Assembly: GCF_000002995.4 (NCBI RefSeq)
Contig: NW_025062476.1
Location: forward strand, 1,979,001-2,043,000
Source: Brugia malayi
Taxonomy: Eukaryota; Nematoda; Chromadorea; Rhabditida; Onchocercidae
Length of the DNA: 64,000 nt
Reading direction: 5' to 3'
The stretch's first letter is position 1. The number at the start of each line of letters is the position of its first letter. The position numbers were made by a program, and so were the translations under genes. The notes below the pieces were generated by a model that was not told where the DNA came from, ran no database searches, and saw only the letters and a program-made list of their open reading frames with translations. Below, one piece after another: positions 13,027 through 25,130 of the stretch.

Positions 13027-13350
13027 AATCAATCGTTCATGATTAAATGATAATCAATCGTTCATGATTAAATGATAATCAATCGTTCATGATTAAATGA
13101 TAATCAATCGTTCATGATTAAATGATAATCAATCGTTCATGATTAAATGATAATCAATCGTTCATGATTAAATGATAATCAATCGTTCATGATTAAATGA
13201 TAATCAATCGTTCATGATTAAATGATAATCAATCGTTCATGATTAAATGATAATCAATCGTTCATGATTAAATGATAATCAATCGTTCATGATTAAATGA
13301 TAATCAATCGTTCATAATTAAATGATAATCAATCGTTCATGATTAAATCC
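13027..13350. repeat. 25-bp minisatellite, about 13 copies
   Basis: Nearly perfect tandem copies of a 25-bp unit (AATCAATCGTTCATGATTAA followed by ATGAT). TCATGA within the unit is palindromic, and only one unit shows a substitution (TCATAATT near 13313), suggesting recent expansion or active homogenisation. Confidence 0.93.
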
Positions 13351-13562
13351 TAACTTACTGATTACGGATTTCCTAATTCTTAATCATTTATTTCTTCTGT
13401 TAAGAATGATAAGAGAAATCAATGTTTCAAAATCACATGTGTGTAAAGGATTTATATTTTAGATTATAAAATTAAACATAAATGAATGATTATAAAATAA
13501 TCGTTGATATAATAAGATGGCATATCGATGATCATTCTTAGTCAGTTGATCATTAATCAGAA

Positions 13563-13662
13563 ATCATTAATCAATTGATCAGCTTTCTATATCAAATCAT
13601 TAATCAATTGATCAGCTTTCTGTATCAAATCATTAATCAATTGATCAGCTTTCTATATCACA
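13563..13662. repeat. 33-bp tandem repeat, 3 copies
   Basis: Three units containing ATCATTAATCAATTGATCAG and CTTTCTATATC. The palindromes TCAATTGA and TGATCA occur in each copy. Confidence 0.85.
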
Positions 13663-14427
13663 ATATATCTGAAAAAAAAAAAAATTATTTAATTATGCAA
13701 TAAATTTGTGATTTAAGCAAATGCTACCTGAAAAAAGAAAAGAAAAAAAAATTCTATGATCAGATATTTCAATGAAATATTCAAGTGTTTATCTCTTAAT
13801 AATTATCAATTTATACCTTTCTATCATATTTCTAAAAATTTTTAATGATGTTTTTTTTTTTTACTAAAATAAATAAGCGATAGCATTTTTATTAAACCAT
13901 TAACAAAAATAGTTAAACATTCAAAATACAATGATTTCAATTTTATTAATATTAGCTTAACTCTAAAATATTACTTTTAATTGTTTTTTTTTAAATTCAT
14001 ATCATATTTGCTTGTTTGTTTGAAATTACATTTGTTTAAGTTTTATTGACAAATATTTTATCATAATTGTTGCTCAGAAATTTTCATTACAATCATAACG
14101 AATTCTCAGAATATTCTCGATAATAAGATTTTTTTTTTTTTTTTTAAATCATTTTAAATGATTTCTTCAAATTTTTTAGTTTTATTTCATCCGTCAATTG
14201 CGATAATGAAAGTTGCAATATTATTCATACATTTGACTTTGATGTACTTAATGCAATAAGGTATAATTACGAGTAATTATTTATGTATACCAATAAAAAG
14301 TAATTATATTATAAATTTAATACACTGTTTCTCTACTAAAAACATTATTGTTTTGTGTTAACATTTTCTGTACGATAAGGAAAACTCACAAAAATAATTT
14401 TTCATTGTTGTTTTTGGAATATTTCTA

Positions 14428-14742
14428 ACAATAACAACAATAACAGCAACAATAACAACAACAACAACAATAACAATAACAGCAACAATAACAACAACAA
14501 CAACAACAATAACAATAACAGCAACAATAACAACAACAACAATAACAGCAACAATAACAACAACAACAACAATAACAACAACAACAATAACAGCAACAAT
14601 AACAACAACAGCAACAATAACAACAACAACAACAACAACAACAGCAACAATAACAACAACAACAATAACAGCAACAATAACAACAACAACAACAATAACA
14701 GCAACAATAACAACAACAACAATGACAGCAACAACAATAACA
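14428..14742. repeat. Imperfect AAC/AAT/AGC trinucleotide repeat
   Basis: Over 300 bases of ACA-phase trinucleotides, mostly AAC with interspersed AAT and occasional GCA. Open reading frames across it (poly-Leu, poly-Val, poly-Cys on the minus strand) are by-products of the repeat. Confidence 0.93.
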
Positions 14743-14977
14743 ATAAAAATGCAAAAATTGAAAAGATTGTAATAATGAATTTTTTCTTTTTTCTTTTTTT
14801 GATGGGAAATGGCGTTTGTTTGATGGCTCTTTTTTTTTTTTATCGATGAAAGATTCTTTCTCTTATACTTAACAATATTCTCATTTTGCAGATAATTTTT
14901 AAAACACAAACAAAATTGTTGGTAAATCAATCAGTGCTAAAGCATACATAAAATATTACACAGAACACAGAACACAT

Positions 14978-15426
14978 CATCATTATCATTATCATCATAG
15001 ATGTGCAAAAATTTCAAATAGAAAAGTTTTAATTGCATTTGTTCAACATTTTAATATTAATGGCGCAAATGTCGTTAAATTATATTGCATCATCATCATC
15101 ATTATCATCATAGATGTGCAAAAATTTCAAATAGAAAAGTTTTAATTGCATTTGTTCAACATTTTAATATTAATGGCGCAAATGTCGTTAAATTATATTG
15201 CATCATCATCATCATTATCATCATAGATGTGCAAAAATTTCAAATAGAAAAGTTTTAATTGCATTTGTTCAACATTTTAATATTAATGGCGCAAATGTCG
15301 TTAAATTATATTGCATCATCATCATCATTATCATCATAGATGTGCAAAAATTTCAAATAGAAAAGTTTTAGTTGCATTTATTCAACATTTTAATATTAAT
15401 GGCGCAAATGTCGTTAAATTATATTG
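14978..15426. repeat. 113-bp tandem repeat, 4 copies
   Basis: Four nearly identical 113-bp units, each with a CATCATCATCATCATTATCA tract, TAGATGTGCAAAAATTTC and AATGGCGCAAATGTCGTTAA; the first unit has a divergent beginning and the last carries two substitutions near 15370-15380. It lies 230-680 bases upstream of the ABCG5-like coding start. Confidence 0.93.
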
Positions 15427-15655
15427 GCTCTTTGACTACTGGCTATTATCAAAAAGTGCAGATGACCTATAATTGATAATGAAGCCATAAGTTAACAATT
15501 ATCTAAAGTAACAGCACTCAGACTCAAAACTATTAAAATGTAAGATATCATATATATCTTTTTTTTTAACTAAAAATAATAACCAACAATAATAATTTCA
15601 GCAATGCGCATTTATCCATTACTCCATTTCCGCCAAAATCGTAGTGATAATAGCT

Positions 15656-15853
15656 ATGTTGGATGAATTATATGTCTTTGAATGCCGTAATGTCTCGAGT
15701 ACTTGTACAATTACACCATCTAAATGGTATAATATTACTCTTTTAAAGAGGCAAAAAAAAAAAAAAACATGCATAGAAATTAATAAATATGAGAATAATC
15801 GAGCTAAACAGGAAGTTATTTTCAATGAAATTCTACTGGATACTTTTGAGAGG

Positions 15854-15885
<32 letters not shown>

Positions 15886-18800
15886 CAAATCTCTTAGAGA
15901 GAAAAAAGCTAAGTAAAAATTCTGTAAAAGATTAGAGTAAGTTAATTTATTGTGTTAAATTCATATGCTAATTAAAAATCAATTTTCAGTGTGAAAAAGT
16001 TATAAAAATTAATTAAATTAATTTTTAGTAGGAAAAAGTTATAATTTCTGTTATTCCTGAAATGAAATCCTATTGCAATAATTTGCTTTATGGAATTTAT
16101 CATCCAAATGCTAAGCAAATTAACTTTTTGAACAAAATGTTTGAAATAATTTTTTTCAGGTACAATTATACATCATCCAAAGTTACCGCACAATTTCTGA
16201 AAGAAATTTCGATTGTGGTTCAATCCGGTGAGATCCATGGTATTATCGGTAGTGCTGGTATGTTTATCTGTTCTGATATCATAATTCTTAACTATTAATT
16301 TATTATATTTTACTTGTAGATTCAAAGTAACAAAACTTCCGAAATGAAAAGACTGATTTAAAAAAAAAAAGCTTCCGAAATGAAATGACTAATTTAAAAA
16401 AAAAAAAAAAAAAAAACAAATTGATAATAACTTAAAAAAAAAAAAGTTAGTAATAAATTAAGGCAAAAAATTAATTCCTCACAAGCAGTTATTAATCAAT
16501 TATATCATTTTTATCACAACGAGTGAATATGAATAGGTATATCTTAGAGGATAGGTATATACTTATTGATTGATTGCTTATTGATTGATTGTTTATTGAT
16601 TGATTAAAATATGTAATGAAAAAATGTGACAAAAGAGAAAGCAGTTAAACTGGAATGAAAGTAAAAAAAAAAAAAAAAAAAGAAAGAAAAAGGAAAGAAA
16701 TTTTTCAATTAGCAAATTTCAAATGCAAATTTCTTTGTATGAATAAATTAGATAAATCAATTGCGAAAAAGAATGACTTTTTTACAGGTAAACTTGTTTA
16801 GGTAGTGGTAAAACGACATTATTGAAAATAATCTCGGGAAGATGTTGTGGAGAATTTACGGGTACAATAACACTTAATCAACAACAACTTACACGTAGAT
16901 ATTACTTAACTTTATTTCATTTCAAATATTTATTTTACTGATAAACTTGTAAATATTGTTATTATCAATAAAATTATATGCTGATAATAATAAAAAGAAA
17001 ATTTCTAATTGACTTAATATTATTGAAATCATTTAAAGAGTAAAATTTTTTTGGAATGAAAGGATGAAAAATTGTTTTAGGTCAAATGTTTGATTCTATT
17101 TGCGCATTTGTAAATTTCAATCAGGCGCTAATTGAAACGATAAGCATTCGTGCTATGCTTAAATTTCAAGCTGGTATAATGATTTCCGATCTAAATGATC
17201 AAGAAATAACAGAAAGAGTAAAATTTTTAAAAAATAAAAAATAATTTAGGAGAAATTATTGTTAAAATTTTTCAAAGAGCAAAATTTTTGGAATGAAATA
17301 ACAATAAGTATTTGTTTGAAATTTATATTAAATTTATAATAAAACTATCAAGTCGAGATTTTCAGATAAATTTACTCCTTCAAGAGTTTGATCTTATTAC
17401 TTATCAAAATATTTTAATTTGTGATCTAAATGAATCAGCAAGAAAACGTTTATTATTGTGTATGCGTTTGATTAGTAATCCAAGTAAATCATTTTAACCT
17501 TTTCTTTTTTCCTTCCATAAATTTTTTCTTAATTTTAAACAAAATTTTATATTTTTTAAATTTTACATAGAATTTTTAAACTTTAAAAGTTATTATCAAT
17601 CTTATCGTTGCATAATTATTTATGTTTACTACTTAATTTATTCATTTAGCTCATCCAAATTTGTAAGCAAATCATGAATCACTTCATTAGCTCAAGATGA
17701 AGCATAGAATGAATCTATTTAACCAATTCAATCTTTTTTTGATTTTAATTAAAATCTGAAATTTAGTTTTAATCATTCTGGATGAACCAACAACTTGCAT
17801 AGATGCATTAAGTAACTATCAATTGATGTATGCATTAAGCACATACGTCAAAAGAACTGGAACGATGGCTATAATAGCTACACGTACGTTACGATCTGAC
17901 TTATATCAGTTGTTGAGCCGTGTTACGATTTTATTTTATGGTGAAACAATCTATTCCGGTAAGTGTTAAAGTGTAGAGAATGAAACTAATAAAGGACAAT
18001 GACAAATGTCAACTGATAGTAGACAGTTTAGAATGAAGTATTTTTAATAGAACTGAAGGATAGTTTTGAAGAGAAATGATAAATTAGTAATATGAATACT
18101 GATAAAATGAAAGGGTGGATATGATAATTAAACCTTTAAAATTATCAATACTAAATCTTCTATTAGAGAGAAATGATAATTTGATATTAATACTAATAAA
18201 ATGAAAGGGTAGATATGATAATTAAACCTTTAAAATTATCAATACTAAATCTTCTATTAGAGAGAAATGATAATTTGATATTAATACTAATAAAATGAAA
18301 GGTAGATATGATAATTAAACCTTAAAATTATCAATACTAAATCTTCTATTAGAGAGAAATGATAATTTGATATTAATACTAATAAAATGAAAGGTAGATA
18401 TGATAATTAAACCTTTAAAATTATCAATACTAAATCTTCTATTAGAGAGAAATGATAATTTGATATTAATACTAATAAAATGAAAGGGTAGATATGATAA
18501 TTAAACCTTTAAAATTATCAATACTAATTCTTTACCAGACAGAAATGATGAATTAGTAATATGAATGCTATAAAATGAAGAGGTAGATATAAAATAATAA
18601 TTAAAAAATGAATGATAAAATGATAATTAAATTTTAAAATTATCAATACTAATTCTTCTATTAGAGAGAAATGATAATTAGTAATACAAATATATAAAAT
18701 GAAAAGGTAGATATGATAATTAAACTTTTAAAATTATCAATCTAATCTTCTGATCTTTTAATATCAATTTGAATTCAGTTTTTTTTTTCTTTTTTTTCTA

Positions 18801-21364
18801 AAAAAATAATTATATTTCAGGTGCAACTCAACAATTACCACTGTATTTCAATCACATCGGTTTTCCATGTCCAATAAATGAAAATCCTGCTACTTACTAC
18901 TGTATGATTACTTTATGCAATTAATTAATTAATTAATTAATTAATCTTTTTCCTTCCTTATAACTTTGTATACTAATTTAATAATATCTTCAAGCATTCA
19001 AAATTTTGCAGTATCTCTTGTAATGATTGATCGTGAAACGACAGAAAGATATCGAGAAACACAAGAACAAGCTTTAAAATTGATTGATCTTTTCAAAGTA
19101 TCCATAATTTATTATTCCATTTTCAAATTATAAACTGTTATATCAAATGTTTAAGTTTAATTGTTTCTTTTCAATTGCATTAGAGTTAAACTTAGCTGAA
19201 TCGATTGATCAATCGATCGATCGATCAATTAATCAATCAATAAATTAATCAGTCAATTAATTGATGAGAATTCTTTTACAGAATAACATCGATTTGCAAT
19301 CAGAAGTACTTCATTCTATCCAATTAACGAAACGTTTACTTTTTCATGGCAGACCATCCAGTTCTTATCAGTTCTTCATTTTACTTCAGTTCCTCTTTCT
19401 AAATTTAATCAGTGATAAATAATTATCATTTGAAATCATTATTGTTATCACTTGTTAGAATCTGAATCATTCATTTAATACTTCTGATAAAATGTTAAGC
19501 ACAAGTACAAGAAATTTCATTCATTTTATCACTATATCATATCATATCAAGAAGATTGAAATGTTTATCACTTTTATTGTAGACGATCATTTTGCGCACT
19601 TAATTCATCAGCGCATATTGTCCTCCTACGACTACTGCTATTACCGTTACTTACACTACTGATATGCTTCTGTTCTACTCCATTTTCAACCTCAGATGAA
19701 TGGTGGTCACCACAGGACAAAGCCGCCTTACTGATTATCTATTCGACTTTATTTTCAATTGTTTCCATTTTTCTCACTATATTTAATGGTAAGTAAGAAT
19801 ACAATAACTAGGTACAAATTTTTAATTTTTTTTTTCTAATTAATCACTGATATTGTTTTAGTGATAATCAGATAGTTATCAGTTCAAAACAATAAATTGA
19901 AATTTTCATGATAGTACTTTTTTTTAAATGAAATTTGATTAAAATAGAGTAGAATTTTAAGGAAATTTGAGTTTTTACTCAATTTTTTTTTTCTCTTTTT
20001 CAAATACTAACCCTACTAATTTTTAATTTAAAAATTCTAAAATTTTTCTCTCAAAATTTTGAGATTAAATTTTTTTTGTTGTATTAAATTTATTTTAGAA
20101 TCAATAGTTCATGGTCAATGTGAACAAGATGTAACAGATGGTGTATATTCGGAAATTTTAAGCATTCTTTCATTTTCATTAGCTTCAATGCTAAATGATC
20201 TCTTAGCTTTTACTTCTTCAATTTTCATTATTACTTTTTGGTTAGTGAATAATTGAGGAGAAATTTAATTCTAATTTCGAGAACAAATTTCGAGAAATAT
20301 TGTTTTCCATTTTTTTTCACTATCTTTTGAAATTAATTTACAAATTTAAATTTTCATTTAAATTTAAATTTTCAATGGATATTAGTTTAAAATAATTCAT
20401 TTTAAAAACAATAAAAAAGATGATATATCTAAAAAGATAAAAAATTTAACGATGATAGTGAAAAGTTAATTTGATAGATTTCAGATATTCTTATTCAGAT
20501 CAACCTGATATTATCCTAAATCAGGAAAACCTGTTACACCTGTAACATTGAACTCTCTCTCTCCCTCTCTCTCTACTTTAATTTCAGGCATTTTTATTCG
20601 CAATTTTCTGAGAATTGGAATTATATTTGGAATTTAGCACTACCATTATGGTGCTGTTATCAGTACTTTCAAATTTTAGTACTGATTGTAATATTTTATA
20701 CAAAAAAGGCTGAATTTACTGCTAAATTTTTAATTGAATTCTGTTTTGGATCCGTTATTTGTGCCGGATCATTTTTTATGTTCGTTTTTTTTTTAAATTT
20801 ATTAAAATTTTAGAAAAAAAAAAAAACTGATTTCTTTTTCTAAGAAATTAGAGTAATAGTGATGATAAGATATATTGAAAATATCAAAGTATTTTAAGTT
20901 ATTATTCTTTCATTTTACTTTTTTTTTTTTTCTTTTGCAGTGCACCACGTACGTTTGTATCAACAAATGATTTACGTCATATATTAATGTATATTAATTT
21001 TTATCGCTATTTATTTTCATTTATAAATTTCAAATTTATTGATGGTACTAAAGCAGGAAATTGTATTTTTGATAGCAATAAGCCATTGGAACAATTTTGT
21101 AGGTAAGAAATTAACTTTTTTTTGTTTGTATATTTTCATAATTTTGATATTATTTTTATATTTGTTTTTGTTTTTGTTTTTGTTTTTGTTTTTTAATTTA
21201 TTTAATTTTTATATTTTAGATGGACTAATGGTACAATGTTTTTGAATGAATATTATCCAGAAAGTTGGAATTATTCTATGGAAACTTTTAATTATTATTT
21301 TATCATTTTTTTTGTCATTATTATTGCAATTGTTAGCTTATTGTGTTTTAAATTTAATAAATGA
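15656..21364 (+). CDS. ABCG-family half transporter, ABCG5 (sterolin-1)-like, with degenerate signature and H-loop
   Basis: Fourteen exons with consistent phases: 15656-15726, 16160-16257, 16802-16894, 17081-17217, 17366-17483, 17767-17958, 18821-18901, 19012-19097, 19282-19388, 19583-19788, 20099-20240, 20588-20779, 20941-21102, 21220-21364 (1830 nt, 609 aa; human ABCG5 is 651). Domain order is nucleotide-binding then six-helix membrane domain, as in ABCG half transporters. Walker A is intact (GSAGSGKTT) and Walker B is intact (LIILDEPTTCID). The Q-loop region has lost its Gln (AFVNFNQALIETISIRAML), the signature is LNESARKR in place of the family's STGERRR, and the H-loop reads IIATRTLRSD with Thr for His. 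ABCG landmarks follow: FPCPINENPATYY, LVMIDRETTERYRE, ILLQRSF before TM1, DGVYSE, and a Cys/Asn-containing loop before the last helix. Closest family is ABCG5, whose product with ABCG8 exports sterols. The start is the first in-frame ATG; an out-of-frame ATG lies at 15603. Exon 9 has an alternative donor 15 bases upstream that keeps phase. Confidence 0.82.
15848..15890. repeat. GA dinucleotide microsatellite in ABCG5-like intron 1
   Basis: A run of GAGAGAGA broken by single changes, inside the first intron. Confidence 0.9.
18040..18750. repeat. Tandem repeat of about 97 bp in ABCG5-like intron 6
   Basis: Seven or so imperfect units sharing GATATGATAATTAAACC, AAATTATCAATACTAA and TCTATTAGAGAGAAATGATA. 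The middle four copies are almost identical and the outer ones diverged. It lies entirely inside the intron between the Walker B exon and exon 7 and does not reach either splice site. Confidence 0.85.
21356..21361 (+). terminator. AATAAA overlapping the ABCG5-like stop
   Basis: AATAAA overlaps the last two codons and abuts the TGA at 21362-21364. Its use would give an extremely short 3' UTR; no other clear hexamer was noted immediately downstream. Confidence 0.3.
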
Positions 21365-21575
21365 TTAGTTAATTTGTGATTTAATAATTTGATTAGCTGA
21401 TTATTTTGTTTATCTTTTCTTTCCATTATTTTATCACTCTAATTTTTATCATATAACTTTTATCATTTTTGAATTTAATCTATTTAAATCACAGCGGAGG
21501 ATAATATTTGAGAATGTAAAAATGAATAATGGTATTGATTTAGATTTAAAATTTCCTCATTGATCTAAACAAATT

Positions 21576-21736
21576 TATGCTTTTAATTTTAATCTAAATA
21601 AATTTATATTTAATACTTTTAATTTTAATCTAAATAAATTTATATTTAATACTTTTAATTTTAATCTAAATAAATTTATATTTAATACTTTTAATTTTAA
21701 TCTAAATAAATTTATATTTAATACTTTATATTTAAT
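21576..21736. repeat. 36-bp minisatellite, about 4 copies
   Basis: Units of TTTTAATTTTAATCTAAATA followed by AATTTATATTTAATAC. The array is open on the minus strand only because 36 is a multiple of 3. Confidence 0.9.
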
Positions 21737-22029
21737 ACTTAACCATGAAGAGAGAAAATTTTTGCGGCTTTTTGGAGAGGTTTTTTTTTTTTTTTTTTTT
21801 TCAAAAGAAATCAATACTTTATATGTTTTGTAAAAAGAATGTTCAAAAAATAATCAAAAAAAAAAAAAAAAAAGTTGAATGAAATATAATTTGTGAAAGA
21901 TTAATTAGTAATAATAAAATTATGATGGATTTTTTTTTTGAATAAAAATGCATAGAATTGATTAGATATGATATGATTGTTAAATTTATTGATGGACTAA
22001 TTTTATAGCACTGTCTTAATCACTTCTGA

Positions 22030-22664
22030 TATCAATTTATTTCCTTATCATTATTTCATATCAATTTATTTCTTTATCATTATTTCATATCAATTTATTT
22101 CTTTATCATTATTTCATATCAATTTATTTCTTTATCATTATTTCATATCAATTTATTTCTTTATCATTATTTCATATCAATTTATTTCTTTATCATTATT
22201 TCATATCAATTTATTTCTTAATCATTATTTCATATCAATTTAATTATTTATCATTATTTCATATCAATTTAATTATTTATCATTATTTCATATCAATTTA
22301 ATTATTTATCATTATTTCATATCAATTTATTATTTATCATTATTTCATATCAATTTAATTATTTATCATTATTTCATATCAATTTAATTATTTATCATTA
22401 TTTCATATCAATTTATTTCTTAATCATTATTTCATATCAATTTAATTATTTATCATTATTTCATATCAATTTATTTCTTATCATTATTTCATATCAATTT
22501 AATTATTTATCATTATTTCATATCAATTTAATTATTTATCATTATTTCATATCAATTTAATTATTTATCATTATTTCATATCAATTTAATTATTTATCAT
22601 TATTTCATATCAATTTAATTATTTATCATTATTTCATATCAATTTAATTATTTATCATTATCTC
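22030..22664. repeat. 29-bp minisatellite, about 22 copies
   Basis: Units of TTTCATATCAATTTAATTAT plus TTATCATTA. The first six or seven copies carry a TTTCTTTATC variant and the rest TTAATTATTTATC, so two unit subtypes form blocks, with a mixed zone near 22400-22490. Confidence 0.92.
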
Positions 22665-23447
22665 ATAACAAAGTGTACAGTTATTTCTGTTTTATTGCAT
22701 TAATTTCACTTTACAGAAATTTTTTCGTCACAAAATGAATGAAATGAAAGTGAAAGATTAACTGATGAAATTATGAAAAAAAAAAGGAAAAAAAAAACAT
22801 TTCAGTTTTTTTTTTTTTTTTCTAGGAGCACAAATGTGATTTATTTATTTTACAAAACTATAATTTTGTTAGACAGACTTATTGCAATACAGCTGGTATG
22901 CATGTGATTAAAATTCATTTTGAATTTAGATGACAAAGCATCGAATGTTAATCTAATTTAAAGTTCAATTTAAACTTTAGCTAATAATAAATTACCCATA
23001 AAATCATAAAAGATACACTTCCAACTTTGCTTTCCTTTCTTTAGTCTTACTTACATATCCAGTTTTTACACTAAATTAATTTATAATTAAATTAATTTTA
23101 ATTACATTTTTTTTTCTGACTGTTTTTTTTTTTTTGGGCATGAAAAAAAAAAACAGAATTACTTTAATTTTAATTAAATTTTGATAAATTTGTGTAAATT
23201 TAATAATTGCTAAAATTATTTTAATATTTTTTTTGGTTTGTTTTGTACATACAATAATAGCGATAAGAAATTTTGTTAATATCACAATATATTTTGAAAA
23301 ATAGAAACTTACAATTTCCAAATTGTGGTAATAGAGAAATATAAGTGCAGAACGTAGAAGGAATTAGTAAATTTATTTATCATTCATTCAATTATTGCCC
23401 ATTGAACCGGTTTCTTATATTCTTTCTTTCCGTACATAAGAAGAAAT

Positions 23448-23486
23448 TCTCTCTCTCCCTCTCTCTCTTCCTCTCTCTCTCTCTTT
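23448..23486. repeat. CT-rich microsatellite
   Basis: Interrupted (CT)n with CCCT and TTCC breaks. A second similar tract lies at about 23630-23680. Confidence 0.88.
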
Positions 23487-25130
23487 CATTTACTTGCAAA
23501 CAGCTAATTAAAGCACTAAAATATAAAAATTTCCAGTTGAAAGTAAACTCGTTTAAATAGACGAACGGTATCGGTAATTTCATAAAATGAATTACTCAGT
23601 TATTGTTTCTAAAATATCCTCTTCCTTCTTTTTCTCTCCCTCTCCCTCTCTCTCCCTCTCTCTCTCTCTCTTTCTTCAAAATATTGCTTCAAATACCTCA
23701 GTAAGAATTATTTGCTTATCTTTAACAAACCTGATTTGTTCATTGCTTCTTTGATTATATATACAATGATAGTCTTTTTTATGGCTATTATTGTTGTTGT
23801 TTATTGTTTGTTGTTTGTTGTTCCGTTAAATTAGTTCCTTTACTGATAAGTTTTAATCAGAAGCGTTTTAACAAATTATCAACAATTTGTTAAGGTTTAT
23901 CAGTTAAATATTATTCGTTTTTCTATTTTTCATTTCAAATTTCATTTTTATTTTAATTTTTTTTTTTTTTTTTCATTAAGATAAGCGTTATTGTATGAAT
24001 AATAATTAGCTAATACAATAATTCGCTCAAAAGTACTGATCTAATTGCGCCAAATATACAAATTTGCAGAATAAATGTGACAATTTACCTTACTTATTTG
24101 TCCCATAGAAAGAAATTTTTGATTATTTGTAAATTATAAATTTATAAATTAATAAATGAATAACAAATGGAAAAGTTTTTTTTTTTTGTCTAAATTATTT
24201 TAAAAAAGTAAAAAATTGTTGAAAAATTTGATGAGCTAAAATTAAATTCAAATTGTTACTCATTCACTATTGCAAATTAATGATGAATTTAAATTCAAAT
24301 AAAGTAATCACAAATGTGATGTCATTGATGTTTCATAATTTAAAAAATGATTAAAATGCCAATTTATTTATTTATTTATTTATTTATTTTCATTTCTTAA
24401 ATCTATTTTATTAATTTAACTTTTTTTATTAATTTTTCTTTTATTAATTTCTTTTATTAAGACTTAAATAATCGACCATCTTTCTAAATAATATTTAAAG
24501 TAATAAACAATGTTTTGAATTTATCACTTTTATTAGTAGAAATATCAAAATAGTAAATTACTTTATGCAAATTGCTATTCATTGATTGTTCATTGACTAT
24601 TTGTCAATTGTAAATTGTTTACAATTTATTGACATAATTTTGTTTGTTTACTTTTTCGTAGCATTAAACTGCTGTGCTCCATAAATGTTATTATTGACAA
24701 TTTAGAATTATTTTAACAAAATTGAAAATCATGCAACAACAATAAAATAGACTATTCTAAAGAGTAAGGTATAGTTGAGTAAGAGATGAATTGTTAAATT
24801 TCAATAAATACTAGTAAAAGCACTCAAAGTTTATTAAATGCGCATATGTGACAGTATTAGGCGCAATAAATCAGTCATAGAAAATGAGTGTAGGAAATTT
24901 GCTAGTAGCTATTTAAATTTTACAAATAATTAAAATAGAAATGGAAGTTACCTTATCAAAAAACTTTTATAATTTATATTTTTGTTAACAAATAGAAATT
25001 TTTGTTTTTCAATTCAAATTGCTATTTCGTATTTTTTCTCTTTTTTCTCTTTTTTTTTTTTTTTACTTTTAGATATTTTAGTATTTAATCAGTCGTACGT
25101 GACAAGTATACTTCTATTACGTACGTAAAA

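Larger units (their letters stand above)
10492..15655. other. Intergenic region between NDUFB2 and ABCG5-like
   Basis: No coding exon supported over 5.2 kb. The first kilobase is less AT-extreme and probably includes the NDUFB2 3' UTR. Beyond it come several separate tandem repeats (25-bp, 33-bp, trinucleotide and 113-bp arrays listed on their own). A TTTCAG at 15596-15601 followed by CAATGCGC lies just before the ABCG5-like first coding exon and may be its trans-splice acceptor. Confidence 0.55.
21365..25130. other. Intergenic region between ABCG5-like and the ARD-like gene
   Basis: No exon supported. It contains the 36-bp and 29-bp minisatellites and two CT-rich tracts (listed), then ordinary AT-rich sequence. 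The last 50 bases contain CGTACGTGAC and TTACGTACGTAA, palindromic motifs just before the downstream ATG. Confidence 0.6.

Noticed and set aside
13027..13350. Regularly spaced repeats resembling a CRISPR array
   Set aside because: Units are directly abutting with no unique spacers, in a eukaryotic genome; a minisatellite.
14358..14930. Poly-Leu, poly-Val and poly-Cys frames
   Set aside because: Products of the AAC/AAT/AGC trinucleotide repeat in three frames.
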